This document shows, piece after piece, positions 1 through 10,400 of a stretch of 64,000 bases of DNA; the stretch's first letter is position 1, and the number at the start of each line of letters is the position of its first letter. Made by a program: the position numbers and the translations under genes. The stretch is from Pantoea allii (GTDB taxonomy: Bacteria > Pseudomonadota > Gammaproteobacteria > Enterobacterales > Enterobacteriaceae). The notes below the pieces were generated by a model. That model did not search any database, was not told where the DNA came from, and saw only the letters and a list, made by a program, of their open reading frames with translations. The stretch covers positions 124,001 to 188,000 of the forward strand of contig NZ_NTMH01000030.1 in NCBI RefSeq assembly GCF_002307475.1, in the 5' to 3' direction.

Positions 1-1109
1 GTCGTCTGGGCACTTTGCTCAAGGGTGACATCGACGCTCACCGGTTTCCCTTCACGCAACAGGCCAAGCTTAACTTTCTCGCCCGGTGCCGTTGTGCCGA
101 TTTTCACCCGTAGTTCTGCGAAGCTGGTGATCGGTTTGTCGTTGACCGAAACGATGATATCGCCTGACTTGATACCGGCTTTTTGGGCGGCAGACTGCGG
201 CAGCACTTCAGAGACGAATGCGCCACGCTGAGCGTCCACGTTAAACGCCTTGGCGATATCTGCGGTCATCTCAGTGCCTTTAATCCCCAACTGACCCCGT
301 TTCACTTCGCCGTACTTAATCAGCTGCTGTGCCAGGTTCATTGCCATATCGCTGGGAATAGCAAAGCCAATGCCGATATTGCCGCCGCTGGAGGCCAGAA
401 TGGCGGTATTAATGCCGATCAGCTCGCCGTTCAGGTTAACCAGTGCGCCACCCGAGTTACCCCGGTTGATGGCGGCGTCGGTCTGAATAAAGTTTTCCAG
501 CCCTTCGAGATTCAGGCCACTGCGGCCCAGCGCTGAGATAATCCCTGAGGTTGCCGTCTGACCCAGGCCAAAGGGATTACCAATGGCAACGGCAAAGTCG
601 CCGACTTTGAGTTGATCAGAATCGGCCACTTTTATCTGTGTCAGGTTTTTCGCGCCCTGAATCTGAATCAGGGCAATATCGGTCTGCTCATCGTGACCAA
701 TGAGTTTGGCATCATATTCACTGCCGTCGCCGAGCTGAACGTTGATTTTGTCAGCACCATTGACCACGTGATTGTTGGTCAGAACGTAGCCCTTGGCGGC
801 ATCGATGATGACACCGGAACCCAGTCCCTCAAAGGGTTGAGGCTGGCCTGGTCCGCCGCCAGGCAACTGGCCGAAGAAGCGTTTCAGCGGCTCGGGGATA
901 TCCTGAGCCTGGGCCTGGGAATCAGACTGCGTGCCTTCAACATGCACACTGACCACCGCAGGTAACACTTTTTCCAGCATTGGGGCCAGGCTCGGCAGGG
1001 GCTGGCTCTGAATCTGTGCGGGCAGCGTCGCCATCGCGCCGGGCGCAGCGGCAAGACTCATTCCAATACTCAAGGCTAATGCGCTTAACAGTCGTGCTTG
1101 TTTTTTCAT
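1..1109 (-). CDS. degQ: Periplasmic serine endoprotease DegQ (partial, C-terminus outside window)
   Basis: An HtrA-family protease that degrades or refolds misfolded proteins in the periplasm. A signal peptide (MKKQARLLSALALSIGMSLA..., cleavage near AMA) is followed by a trypsin-like domain. The catalytic triad is visible at about H114 (TNNHVV), D144 (TDIAL) and S219 (GNSGGAL). PDZ1 follows (GAFVSEVLPQSAAQKAGIKSG region). About 369 residues are inside the window; E. coli DegQ has 455, so the end of PDZ1 and all of PDZ2 lie off the edge. The short linker before the protease core favours DegQ over DegP. It lies downstream of zapG in the same direction, as in E. coli. Confidence 0.93.
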   Translation of the reverse strand, partial: MKKQARLLSALALSIGMSLAAAPGAMATLPAQIQSQPLPSLAPMLEKVLPAVVSVHVEGTQSDSQAQAQDIPEPLKRFFGQLPGGGPGQPQPFEGLGSGVIIDAAKGYVLTNNHVVNGADKINVQLGDGSEYDAKLIGHDEQTDIALIQIQGAKNLTQIKVADSDQLKVGDFAVAIGNPFGLGQTATSGIISALGRSGLNLEGLENFIQTDAAINRGNSGGALVNLNGELIGINTAILASSGGNIGIGFAIPSDMAMNLAQQLIKYGEVKRGQLGIKGTEMTADIAKAFNVDAQRGAFVSEVLPQSAAQKAGIKSGDIIVSVNDKPITSFAELRVKIGTTAPGEKVKLGLLREGKPVSVDVTLEQSAQT

Positions 1110-1180
1110 TGCTACAACGCTCTCGCTGCAAAAAGTGGGGGGAATAAATCAATGAGACAGCCGTTTGTGGCCGGGGTTCG

Positions 1181-1212
1181 CAAAAACAGCGGGCACAGCG
1201 TGGCTGTGCCCG
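1181..1212 (-). terminator. Rho-independent terminator of zapG
   Basis: A perfect 9-bp inverted repeat (CGGGCACAG/CTGTGCCCG, 5-nt loop, 1190-1212). On the minus strand it is followed by CTGTTTTTG. It directly follows the zapG stop codon and separates zapG from degQ. Confidence 0.8.
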
Positions 1213-1218
1213 ATAAGC

Positions 1219-1620
1219 TTAGTCGCGGACGGCGCGTTCACCACGCAGTAAACCGGAGGCGCCTTCAGAATAATCACGCGGCATCTGCACCGGTGCCTGA
1301 TCGTTATCGGCTTCTGCTTCGGTCAGTTGCCATGCAAAGGGATTTTTATCCCCAGGCATATTGGGCAGCAGATCGTTGGAACCTTTCGCCATATGCTGAT
1401 AGAGCTGACGATAATCGCGCGCCATGTTATCCAGCAGCTCTGCGCTTTGCGCAAAGTGATTGGTCAGCTCCTGGCGATAATCTGCCAGCTCGGCCTTGGT
1501 CTTATCCAGTTCATACTGCATGCTGCGCTGCTCACGCAGCTTCCGGTTGCCAAAACGCATTGCCACTGCGCCGACAATAATACCTACCACTAAACCAATT
1601 AGCCCGTATTCCCAGGTCAT
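1219..1620 (-). CDS. zapG: Z-ring associated / envelope coordination protein ZapG (YhcB, DUF1043)
   Basis: A 133-residue inner-membrane protein that links cell division, envelope growth and cell shape. An N-terminal transmembrane helix (LIGLVVGIIVGAVAMRF) is followed by a coiled-coil segment (residues about 25-80) and a flexible acidic tail, matching E. coli YhcB in size and plan. The open frame extends 34 codons upstream. The start at 1620 (MTWEYG) was chosen because it matches the family N-terminus and places the membrane helix at once. It is divergent from zapE. Confidence 0.92.
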   Translation of the reverse strand: MTWEYGLIGLVVGIIVGAVAMRFGNRKLREQRSMQYELDKTKAELADYRQELTNHFAQSAELLDNMARDYRQLYQHMAKGSNDLLPNMPGDKNPFAWQLTEAEADNDQAPVQMPRDYSEGASGLLRGERAVRD

Positions 1621-1797
1621 AATGACTCCCGTGTTATTTCCGTTGTTCCGTAGGGCGTTGCACCACTTAATATTAATCACTATACCCGTTAATCTTATGG
1701 ATGTGGAACTCTGGAGCGCCATGCCTTAGTGTAGAGCGGCCTTTTTTTCGACAAACGACGTTTGAATAAGACAAAATTCAGGGACACTGAGAGAACC

Positions 1798-2925
1798 ATG
1801 CAAACCTCATCTCCGCTTGCCCGCTACGAGCAGGCGCTATCACAGGGCGATTTCAAGCCCGACGATGTACAACGTGAAGCGATTACCCGCTTAGATGCTA
1901 TCCAGCAAGGGCTGATCGCACGTCAGCATAACACCGAACCCGCCTCATCAGGGTTGTTAGGTCGTCTGTCGAAGCTGGTACGAAAAGAGACGTCACACGC
2001 CAAAGCGCCCGTTCGTGGCTTGTATATGTGGGGCGGCGTTGGCCGCGGGAAAACCTGGGTAATGGATCTGTTTTTTCAGTCTATTCCTGGCGACCGCAAA
2101 CTGCGTTTGCACTTCCACCGCTTTATGCTGCGTGTGCATGAAGAACTAACAGAACTGCAGGGGCACAGCGATCCGCTACTCATCATCGCCGACCGCTTCA
2201 AGGCTGAAACCGATATTCTCTGTTTTGACGAGTTTTTTGTTTCTGACATCACTGACGCCATGCTGCTGGGTACGCTGATGGAAGCGCTGTTTGCGCGCGG
2301 CATCAGTCTGGTCGCAACCTCGAATATCCCGCCTGATAACCTGTATAAAAACGGTTTACAGCGCGCGCGCTTCCTGCCTGCCATTGAGCAGATTAAGCAA
2401 CACTGTGAGGTGATGAACGTCGATGCGGGCATTGATTACCGTCTGCGTACCCTGACGTCAGCACATTTATGGAAGTTCCCTCTGGCACCTGACACGTACG
2501 CTGAGATGGATCGCCTGTTTCAGGCGCTGTCAGGCGAAAAACGCGGTGAAGCGCCGGTGCTGGAAATCAACCATCGTAAAATGGCAACGATGGGCGTAGC
2601 GGAAGGGGTGATTGCCATTGATTTCAAAACGCTGTGCGGAGAAGGGCGCAGCCAGCATGATTACATTGAGCTGTCGCGCCGCTTTCACAGCGTCCTGCTG
2701 TTTGATGTGCCGGTGATGATCTACAAAACGGAAGATCAGGCGCGACGTTTTCTGGCGCTGGTCGACGAGTTTTATGAGCGCCATGTCAAACTGGTCGTGG
2801 CGGCAGAAACCTCGCTGTTTGAAATTTATCAGGGCTCGCGCCTGAAATTTGAATATCAGCGCTGTTTGTCGCGTCTGCAGGAAATGCAGAGCGAGGAGTA
2901 CCTGCGGCTGGCGCATTTACCCTGA
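1798..2925 (+). CDS. zapE: Cell-division ATPase ZapE (AFG1 family)
   Basis: An AFG1-like P-loop ATPase that associates with the FtsZ ring and is needed for division under stress such as anaerobiosis or heat. It has 375 residues, the same as E. coli. Walker A is GGVGRGKT (about residues 79-86) and Walker B is ILCFDEFFV. The frame is open 12 codons further upstream, but the ATG at 1798 gives the family N-terminus MQTSSPLARYEQAL. It is divergent from zapG and stands upstream of rplM-rpsI with about 225 bp between, as in E. coli. Confidence 0.95.
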   Translation: MQTSSPLARYEQALSQGDFKPDDVQREAITRLDAIQQGLIARQHNTEPASSGLLGRLSKLVRKETSHAKAPVRGLYMWGGVGRGKTWVMDLFFQSIPGDRKLRLHFHRFMLRVHEELTELQGHSDPLLIIADRFKAETDILCFDEFFVSDITDAMLLGTLMEALFARGISLVATSNIPPDNLYKNGLQRARFLPAIEQIKQHCEVMNVDAGIDYRLRTLTSAHLWKFPLAPDTYAEMDRLFQALSGEKRGEAPVLEINHRKMATMGVAEGVIAIDFKTLCGEGRSQHDYIELSRRFHSVLLFDVPVMIYKTEDQARRFLALVDEFYERHVKLVVAAETSLFEIYQGSRLKFEYQRCLSRLQEMQSEEYLRLAHLP

Positions 2926-2976
2926 GATTACGCGTAATAAATGAAAATAGGGTTCGATTTTTGTAATCGACTTCTC

Positions 2977-2982
2977 TATAAT
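2977..2982 (+). promoter_or_regulatory. -10 element of the rplM-rpsI promoter
   Basis: A perfect TATAAT sits 168 bp before the rplM start, in the AT-rich gap after zapE, followed by a GC-rich discriminator (cttgcgacc). No good -35 lies at 17 bp (the best match is TCGATT). The transcript would carry a leader of about 160 nt; L13 represses this operon in E. coli, so the leader may be the target. The site is seen; the regulation is inferred. Confidence 0.6.
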
Positions 2983-3102
2983 CTTGCGACCCCACGTTAC
3001 AGCACAGGATTTTTTTCCCAAATCCTCTGCGTTCCGGTAACGCTATCCGAAGGGGTGGCTTGCTGGTCAAAATGGTCGTGTGAGCCTCATTCGTTTACTT
3101 AA

Positions 3103-3987
<885 letters not shown>

Positions 3988-4016
3988 TTGTTGCTGCTTC
4001 GGCAGACACAGTTGGC

Positions 4017-4042
4017 AAAAAACCCGCTTCGGCGGGTTTTTT
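4017..4042 (+). terminator. Terminator of rplM-rpsI
   Basis: The stem AAAACCCGC / GCGGGTTTT is closed by a UUCG tetraloop and followed by a T-rich run (ttttttatttt), 30 bp after the rpsI stop. Confidence 0.95.
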
Positions 4043-4301
4043 ATTTTATGCATCAGGTCGCCCTGTCGCATAAAACCACAATACTGTTCGCATTTTGCCC
4101 GCAAAAATGCATTCCCCCACCCACAAGCTGCCTAAAATCTGGTAAACTCTGTGTCACTTTGCGCCCGCAAGCTGGCGCGTTATGCGCCTGGCATTTGTCG
4201 GGGGTGGTTAGCGCGAATTGCGAGCGAGTTCTATGAGCAGGTGAGTCGCCGTGTGGTTGGCTATTCGCAGTAACTTTTTGTGAACAAACTGGGAGGTTTT
4301 C

Positions 4302-4943
4302 ATGGCTGTCGCTGCCAACAAACGTTCGGTAATGACGCTGTTTTCTGGTCCTACTGACATTTTTAGCCATCAGGTACGTATTGTGCTTGCCGAGAAAGGT
4401 GTCAGCGTAGAGATCGAGCAGGTCGAAATGGATAACCTGCCGCAGGATCTGATTGACCTCAATCCGTACCGCACTGTGCCGACGCTGGTAGATCGCGAAC
4501 TGACGCTGTACGAATCACGCATCATCATGGAATATCTGGATGAGCGTTTTCCACACCCACCGTTGATGCCTGTTTACCCCGTCGCGCGTGGCGAAAGCCG
4601 TTTGATGATGCACCGTATCGAACAAGACTGGTACAGCCTGATGAGAAAGGTTGAGAACAGCAGTGGTCAGGAAGCTGAAGCGGCGCGTAAGCAGCTGCGT
4701 GAAGAGTTACTGGCGATTGCCCCTCTGTTTGGACGGACGCCATTCTTTATGAGCGACGAGTTCAGCCTGGTTGACTGCTATCTGGCACCGCTGCTGTGGC
4801 GTTTACCGTCAATGGGTATCGATCTGCTCGGTTCAGGCTCCAAAGAGCTGAAAGGCTATATGAACCGCGTATTTGAGCGTGACTCCTTCCTTGCTTCACT
4901 GACTGAAGCTGAACGTGAAATGCGCCTGCAAGCCCGGGGCTGA
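4302..4943 (+). CDS. sspA: Stringent starvation protein A (RNA polymerase-associated, GST fold)
   Basis: An RNA polymerase-associated protein induced in stationary phase, needed for acid tolerance and P1 late transcription in E. coli. It has 213 residues: an N-terminal thioredoxin-like domain (MTLFSGPTDIFSHQVRIVLA, PYRTVPTLVD) and a helical GST C-terminal domain. The PHP-pocket region (FPHPPLMPVYP) is conserved. The ATG at 4302 follows GGGAGG at a good distance. sspB starts 4 bp after the stop, so the two are cotranscribed. About 260 bp upstream hold no gene and no promoter I can define confidently. Confidence 0.97.
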   Translation: MAVAANKRSVMTLFSGPTDIFSHQVRIVLAEKGVSVEIEQVEMDNLPQDLIDLNPYRTVPTLVDRELTLYESRIIMEYLDERFPHPPLMPVYPVARGESRLMMHRIEQDWYSLMRKVENSSGQEAEAARKQLREELLAIAPLFGRTPFFMSDEFSLVDCYLAPLLWRLPSMGIDLLGSGSKELKGYMNRVFERDSFLASLTEAEREMRLQARG

Positions 4944-4946
4944 TTT

Positions 4947-5432
4947 ATGGAAATGTCACAACTCACAGCCCGTCGGCCTTATTTACTGCGTGCTTTCTAT
5001 GACTGGTTACTGGATAACCAGCTCACACCGCATTTGGTCGTCGATATCAATCTGCCTGGTGTTCAGGTGCCACTGGAATATGCACGTGATGGTCAGATTG
5101 TATTGAACATTGCGCCGCGTGCCGTCGGTAATCTTGACCTGGGTAACGATGAGGTTTCGTTTAACGCACGTTTTGGTGGCGTTCCGCGTCAGGTAAACGT
5201 CCCGATGGCGGCTATACTCGCTATCTACGCGCGTGAAAACGGTGCAGGCACGATGTTTGAACCTGAACCGGCCTACGAAGGCGGGACGCAGGAATTCCCA
5301 GAGAATCAGGAAGAAACGGTGATGTCAGTCATTGATGGTGACCGCCCTGATGATGCCAGCGATGATGATCATTCACCCGATGACGATCCGCCGCCACGTG
5401 GTGGCCGTCCCGCACTGCGTGTGGTGAAATAA
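4947..5432 (+). CDS. sspB: ClpXP adaptor SspB
   Basis: An adaptor that delivers SsrA-tagged proteins and the RseA fragment to ClpXP. The folded domain (residues about 1-110, starting MEMSQLTARRPYLLRAFYDW) is followed by an acidic disordered linker rich in Asp/Pro. It ends with the ClpX-binding XB motif GRPALRVVK at the very C-terminus. It has 161 residues (165 in E. coli). It overlaps no other gene and shares the sspA transcript. Confidence 0.97.
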   Translation: MEMSQLTARRPYLLRAFYDWLLDNQLTPHLVVDINLPGVQVPLEYARDGQIVLNIAPRAVGNLDLGNDEVSFNARFGGVPRQVNVPMAAILAIYARENGAGTMFEPEPAYEGGTQEFPENQEETVMSVIDGDRPDDASDDDHSPDDDPPPRGGRPALRVVK

Positions 5433-5440
5433 CACAGCAT

Positions 5441-5467
5441 GCCCGTCACCTCGACGGGTATTTTTTT
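5441..5467 (+). terminator. Terminator of sspA-sspB
   Basis: The stem CCCGTC/GACGGG (5442-5458) is followed by TATTTTTTT, right after the sspB stop. Confidence 0.85.
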
Positions 5468-5510
5468 GCCTGCCAGATAGCGCGTTTTTTGCCTGCCAGA
5501 GAGCAGGCAT

Positions 5511-5545
5511 AAAAAAATCCGGGAACACAGGTTACCCGGATTTTT
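5511..5545 (-). terminator. Bidirectional terminator downstream of the diflavin reductase gene
   Basis: An 11-bp perfect stem AAAAATCCGGG/CCCGGATTTTT has A- and T-runs on both sides. On the minus strand it lies 18 bp after the reductase stop, with a seven-T run, so it ends the glutamate synthase-reductase transcript; it also backs up the sspB terminator. Confidence 0.88.
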
Positions 5546-5562
5546 GCTTTCTGCGGCAGGGA

Positions 5563-7320
5563 TTAATAAACGTCGCGCAGGTAGCGTTTCTCTTTCTTCA
5601 GCTGATCGATGTAGTCGGCCGCTCGCTCGCTGGACAGCCCGCCAAACTGGCGCACGATTTCATACAGCGCGCTATCGACGTCTTTCGCCATGCGTGATGC
5701 ATCGCCACAGACATAGAAGTAGCCCCCTTCCTGTAGCCAGGCATAGAGCTCTGCGCCCTGTTCCAGCATCCGGTTCTGCACGTAGATTTTCTTGTCCTGA
5801 TCGCGTGAGAAGGCCAGATCAAGACGCGTGAGCAAACCGCTCTCCTGCCAGGCTGTGAGCTCTTCGCGATAAATGAAGTCGTGCTCCTGATGCTGATCGC
5901 CAAAGAACAGCCAGTTTTTGCCCTGGGCACCTGTCACCTGACGCTCCTGCAAAAACGCACGGAACGGCGCGATGCCCGTACCCGGTCCCACCATAATCAA
6001 CGGGGCATTGCCGTTGGCGGGCACACGGAAGGCTTTGTTAGGCGAAATAAAGATCGCGGGCTTTTCACCACGGCGCACGCGCTCTGCCAGGTAGGTTGAG
6101 CACACACCGCTACGGTTACGGCCACCGCTGTGATAGCGCACAGAGGCAATGGTCAGGTGCACCTGATTAGGATGCGCTTTTGAGCTGGATGAAATGGAGT
6201 AGGCACGGTGCTGCAGCGGGCGCAGCAGGGCAACAAACTCTGTCACGCTCAGGCTACGCGTTAGCTCAAGCTGCAGCAGATCCAGCGTATCTTTGCCCCA
6301 CAGCCAGACGCCCAGGGCATCTTTATCATCATGCTGAAGGACATGGCGCAGCTCCTGGTTGGTGGTATTTTGTCCTACCCACTCAATCAGCTTGCGTGAT
6401 GGCTCAGAAATTTCAAACTGGTAGGTCAGCAGGTCGCCCAGACTTCTGTCGAAACCCGGCACCGGCGTCTGATAATCGGCGTTTAACTGCGTAAGCAGCA
6501 GGTTAACCAGCGACGGTTCGTTGACCGGAATCACGCCAAGCGCGTCACCGGCTTCATACTTGAGACCGCTGTCGCTAAGATCAAACTCGAAGTGGCGAAT
6601 GTCCTTAGCTGACTGTTCGCTCGACAGGCGCTTGTTGGTGATCAGGGCAGCCGCATAGGGGTTGGATTTGTTGCTGCCAGGAATGACGGGTGCTTCCGGG
6701 GCGCTTTCCAGCACCGTGCCGCTGCTGCCTGCGCTGCTGGCAAACTGTGGCATCGTGCTGTTCAGCCATTCATTCGACGGCTCTTCGTAATCAATATCGC
6801 AGTCGATACGGTCGACAACGCGTTTTGCACCAAGCTGTTCCAGACGCATATCCAGGAACTTACCTGCCTGGCAGAATCCGTCATAACCGGTATCGCCAAT
6901 GGCCAGCACGGCGAAGTGCATCTGCTCCAGGCGCGGCGCAGTGCTGGCTGAAATCGCGTCCCAAAACAGCTGGGCGTTGTCGGGCATTTCACCTTCGCCA
7001 TAGGTTGAGGTGACAATCAGCACGTGGCGCATGGTGGCGAACACGTCGAGATCCACATCGCCTAATGCCTGAACGACGGGCACCAGACCTTTGGCTCGGG
7101 CTGATTTCGCCGCTGACTGGGCCAGCGCCTCAGCATTGCCGGTCTGAGAACCATAAAGGATGTGCAGTTGGGTGGTGGCGGCAGCACTGCTGCCCGCCGC
7201 TGGCTGCTGTTTATCTTCCAGCACCAACAAACGGGAGTGCAGGCCAGCCAGAAAGCCCGCCAGCCAGTATTTCTGGTCACCATTAAAAGGTGCATCTTCA
7301 GGAATATATGGAATTTTCAT
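5563..7320 (-). CDS. CysJ-like diflavin reductase next to a glutamate-synthase-like gene
   Basis: A 585-residue cytosolic NADPH-dependent FMN/FAD reductase of the CysJ/P450-reductase type. Seen in the sequence: a short N-terminal motif (APFNGDQKYWLAGFLAGL), a flavodoxin domain (about 52-190; YGSQTGNAEAL, STYGEGEMPDN, IGDTGYDGFCQAG), an FAD-binding domain (RAYSISSS) and an NADP domain (GPGTGIAPFRAF, YFYVCGDASRMAKDV). It ends KRYLRDVY like CysJ. Annotation pipelines would call it sulfite reductase alpha subunit. However, no cysI or cysH is nearby, and it sits 174 bp downstream of the glutamate-synthase gene, in the place of gltD. I infer that it feeds electrons to that enzyme; the partner is not proven. 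Confidence 0.85.
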   Translation of the reverse strand: MKIPYIPEDAPFNGDQKYWLAGFLAGLHSRLLVLEDKQQPAAGSSAAATTQLHILYGSQTGNAEALAQSAAKSARAKGLVPVVQALGDVDLDVFATMRHVLIVTSTYGEGEMPDNAQLFWDAISASTAPRLEQMHFAVLAIGDTGYDGFCQAGKFLDMRLEQLGAKRVVDRIDCDIDYEEPSNEWLNSTMPQFASSAGSSGTVLESAPEAPVIPGSNKSNPYAAALITNKRLSSEQSAKDIRHFEFDLSDSGLKYEAGDALGVIPVNEPSLVNLLLTQLNADYQTPVPGFDRSLGDLLTYQFEISEPSRKLIEWVGQNTTNQELRHVLQHDDKDALGVWLWGKDTLDLLQLELTRSLSVTEFVALLRPLQHRAYSISSSSKAHPNQVHLTIASVRYHSGGRNRSGVCSTYLAERVRRGEKPAIFISPNKAFRVPANGNAPLIMVGPGTGIAPFRAFLQERQVTGAQGKNWLFFGDQHQEHDFIYREELTAWQESGLLTRLDLAFSRDQDKKIYVQNRMLEQGAELYAWLQEGGYFYVCGDASRMAKDVDSALYEIVRQFGGLSSERAADYIDQLKKEKRYLRDVY

Positions 7321-7388
7321 GGATACCTTTACTCAATCCCGCTCTTGACCGTCATACGTCGCCGTGTCGATGGCAGTCGGTTCCTGCG

Positions 7389-7412
7389 CGCTCAGCAGCT
7401 TGCTGCTGAGCG
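7389..7412 (-). other. Perfect hairpin in the gltB-reductase spacer
   Basis: An 11-bp perfect inverted repeat (CGCTCAGCAGC-TT-GCTGCTGAGCG) stands in the 174-bp spacer between the two genes. No T-run follows on either strand, so it is not a standard terminator. It may set mRNA stability or the ratio of the two products. Confidence 0.6.
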
Positions 7413-7494
7413 GATAAGGTTGCCGCTGCGCCCGGTACGACGAATAAATCCGGGTAATCATGATTAAACACAGTTCTGTTCACTGACTCTGCTG

Positions 7495-10400
7495 TCAGGC
7501 CAGTTTACCCACCGCTGCTGCAATTTCAGGTAACGCTGCACGTGCAAACAACTCTTCAAAATCAGGCAGGCGACCGAGGATTTCACGGTTGCAGGCATCC
7601 TGATACATGATCCAGCCATAGGTGGCCAGGCTGTCCATCGAGCGGATGTTACGTTGCGTCAGTGCCGCTTTATAATCGGACATGCGTTTTGAACCGATCA
7701 GGCTGGCCAACTCGCTGTCACTGTAGTTTTCAATCGCTGCTCGCGCATGGCGTTGCAGTTTACTGATCAGAGAAAAGTCTTCTGTCATCAGCAAATTGCG
7801 GACGGCTTTCTCCACGGCAGGGGCCTCAACTGAGGTGCCTTTCGGTAACTTACCTAATGCCAGCTGCTGCGCAAAGCTCAGTACGGTGTAGTTGTTAAGC
7901 AAAACAAACATTTCCTGCGTATCGGTCGCCCCGTAGGCCGGTACCGCACCGTCAGCAATGGTTTTCCCTTCACGCCAGGCGGCTTTAAATTTGGCTACCT
8001 GATGGGCAGCCAGCGCCGTCGACAGTTCTTCCAGCAAATCCTTACGGGATTTCGCCTTCAGAATTTCACCGCCGTCCTGATAAAGCAGCAGAGACCGTGG
8101 CATCACGTAAACAAAGTGCTGACACTCGGTTTCCCAGTGTTCCAGCAGCCAGGCGGCACGCGGAGACTGCGTGGCCGCAAGGTGCCAGTTCAGCATGGTC
8201 CAGACCGCCTGCTTATGGATCTGCGCCAGCTCATCCTGGTCGGCAATGGAGCCAAACAGGACCGAATCGCCTGCCGCATGGTTGGCCAGTGAGCCATAGG
8301 GATCGTACTGGTAAGCAAAACCGCCGCTCATGCCGTTACCGAAGCCTTTACCAAAAGTGCCCAGGTTTAACACTGCGCCGTTGGTCATATATTCGCAGCA
8401 GAAGTCACCGACGCCTTCCACCACGGCAGTTGCACCGGAGTTACGTACCGCGAAACGGTCGCCCGCCTGGCCCTGAACGAACAGACGGCCGCCGGTTGCG
8501 CCAAACAGGGCGAAGTTACCGATCAGGACGTTGCCATCGCTGTCCTGTGCGCCGCCACCGGGTGATAACACCACCAGTTCGCCGCCGCACTGGCCTTTAC
8601 CGACGCCATCGTTACAGGTGCCACGATGTTTCATCAGCATACCGTCATTGCAGAATGCACCAAAGGACTGACCTGCTGAGCCTGTTGTGGTGATGTTTAC
8701 CGTTTCAGGTGCCAGGTAGCGACGACCGCGATCGTCCTGCAGCACGGCTGGCATTGCTTGGATCTGTGCCGCCGTCAGGGTGTGATTCAGCATGCGCTCA
8801 ATATCGATAGCTAACTGACCGCCCACGCTTTTATTGCGGTTGTTAAGCACGACCTCGTGGCCCAACTGCAGCGTTGTTTTGCCCTGTTCCACCAGCTGCT
8901 GGCTGAGCTCTTCAACCCAGATGTCATCCAGCTCAAAATCTTTTTCCAGGTAAACCGGCTTGTCGATTTTCAGTTCTGGCACCACGGTGAGCATCGCGCG
9001 CAGATCCAGCTTGCCCACTTCCAGCGGGTGATCCATCAGGTGGAGCAGATCGGCGCGACCACGCGCTTCACGCAGGGAGCGCAGGCCCATCCGCGCCAGA
9101 ATCTCACGCACTTCGTGTGCGACGTTCAGGAAATACTGTGCGAGCTGACGTGGATCGCCATCAAACGCTTCGGCGTTCGTGGTTAACCCTGCCGGGCATT
9201 TGACGTTACAGTTTTTCGCCATCACGCATTTCAGCATCATCAGCGCAGTGGTACCAAACTCAAAGCTGTCGCCGCCCAGCAGCGCGGATTTCACTACATC
9301 GCTGCCGGTTTGCTGTGCGCCGGAGCAGCGCAGCAGCACTTTGTCGCGCAGACCGTTTGCACACAGCGCCTGATGGACTTCGGCGATGCCGATTTCCGCT
9401 ACGCGCCCGGTATATTTCAGGCTGGTCACCGAGGCCGCGCCTGTGCCGCCGGTGTTACCGGCAACGTTAATCACGTCAGCACCGGCTTTTGCCACGCCGA
9501 CGGCAATGGTGCCAATTCCCTCGGAGGACACCAGCTTCACAATGACGCGTACGCGGGCCGCTTTACAGTCGTGAATCAGCTGCGCCAGATCTTCAATTGA
9601 GTAAGTATCGTGGTGCGGCGGGGGAGAAACCAGCTCAACGCCCGGCGTGCCGCCACGCGCTGCTGCGATCTCCACGGTCACTTTGGCCGCTGGAAGCTGG
9701 CCGCCTTCGCCGGGCTTCGCACCCTGGCCGATTTTGATCTCCAGCTCTTCCAGCATCGGATCGGCAAGGTAAGCCGCCCAGACACCGAAGCGGCCAGAGG
9801 CCAGCTGTTTGATGCGTGAGGCACGAATGGTGCCGTGACGCGAGTAGTGTTCGCCGCCTTCACCGCAGTTGCTCATGCCGCCGACCATATTGGTGCCGTG
9901 CGCGACCGCTTCATGCGCCGGAGCCACCAGCGCGCCGTGGCTCATTGCGCCAGAGGCGAATGTGCGGGTGATTTCGCATGCGGGTTGAATATCGCTCAGC
10001 GGCAGCGACGGCAGCGCGGTAAAGATACGTGACAGATAGTCTGCCGCTTTGCCGCTGGCGGTTACTTTCAGGCCACCGGCGACCACCTCAGCCGTTTCAA
10101 TTTCGTCATTAAAGCGGGCTTTCAGCGCACGAGACAGGTTAAGCAGGCGCTCGCTTTCCGGCTTCAGCCCGACAATCGCATCGGTCAGACGCAACATAAA
10201 GGCGTTCTGGCTGCCTTCAATGGCATCACATACCAGACCGCGCGTGGCAAAGCCGTTGTTGGTCAGCGAGTAGCGACCCAGCTTACGCCGGAATTCGGCT
10301 TCACTGTCGATGTGGGTCAGGTCCGCCGGGAAGGCCAGAATATCGCGCAGCGCAGCGGGACGGCGCTTGCGCTCTTCATACATCAGGCTGGAGAACTGAC

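Noticed and set aside
5563..7320. Straight assignment as sulfite reductase subunit CysJ
   Set aside because: Domains and C-terminus fit, but no cysI or cysH is present and the gene is placed with a glutamate synthase. The family name is kept and the symbol withheld.
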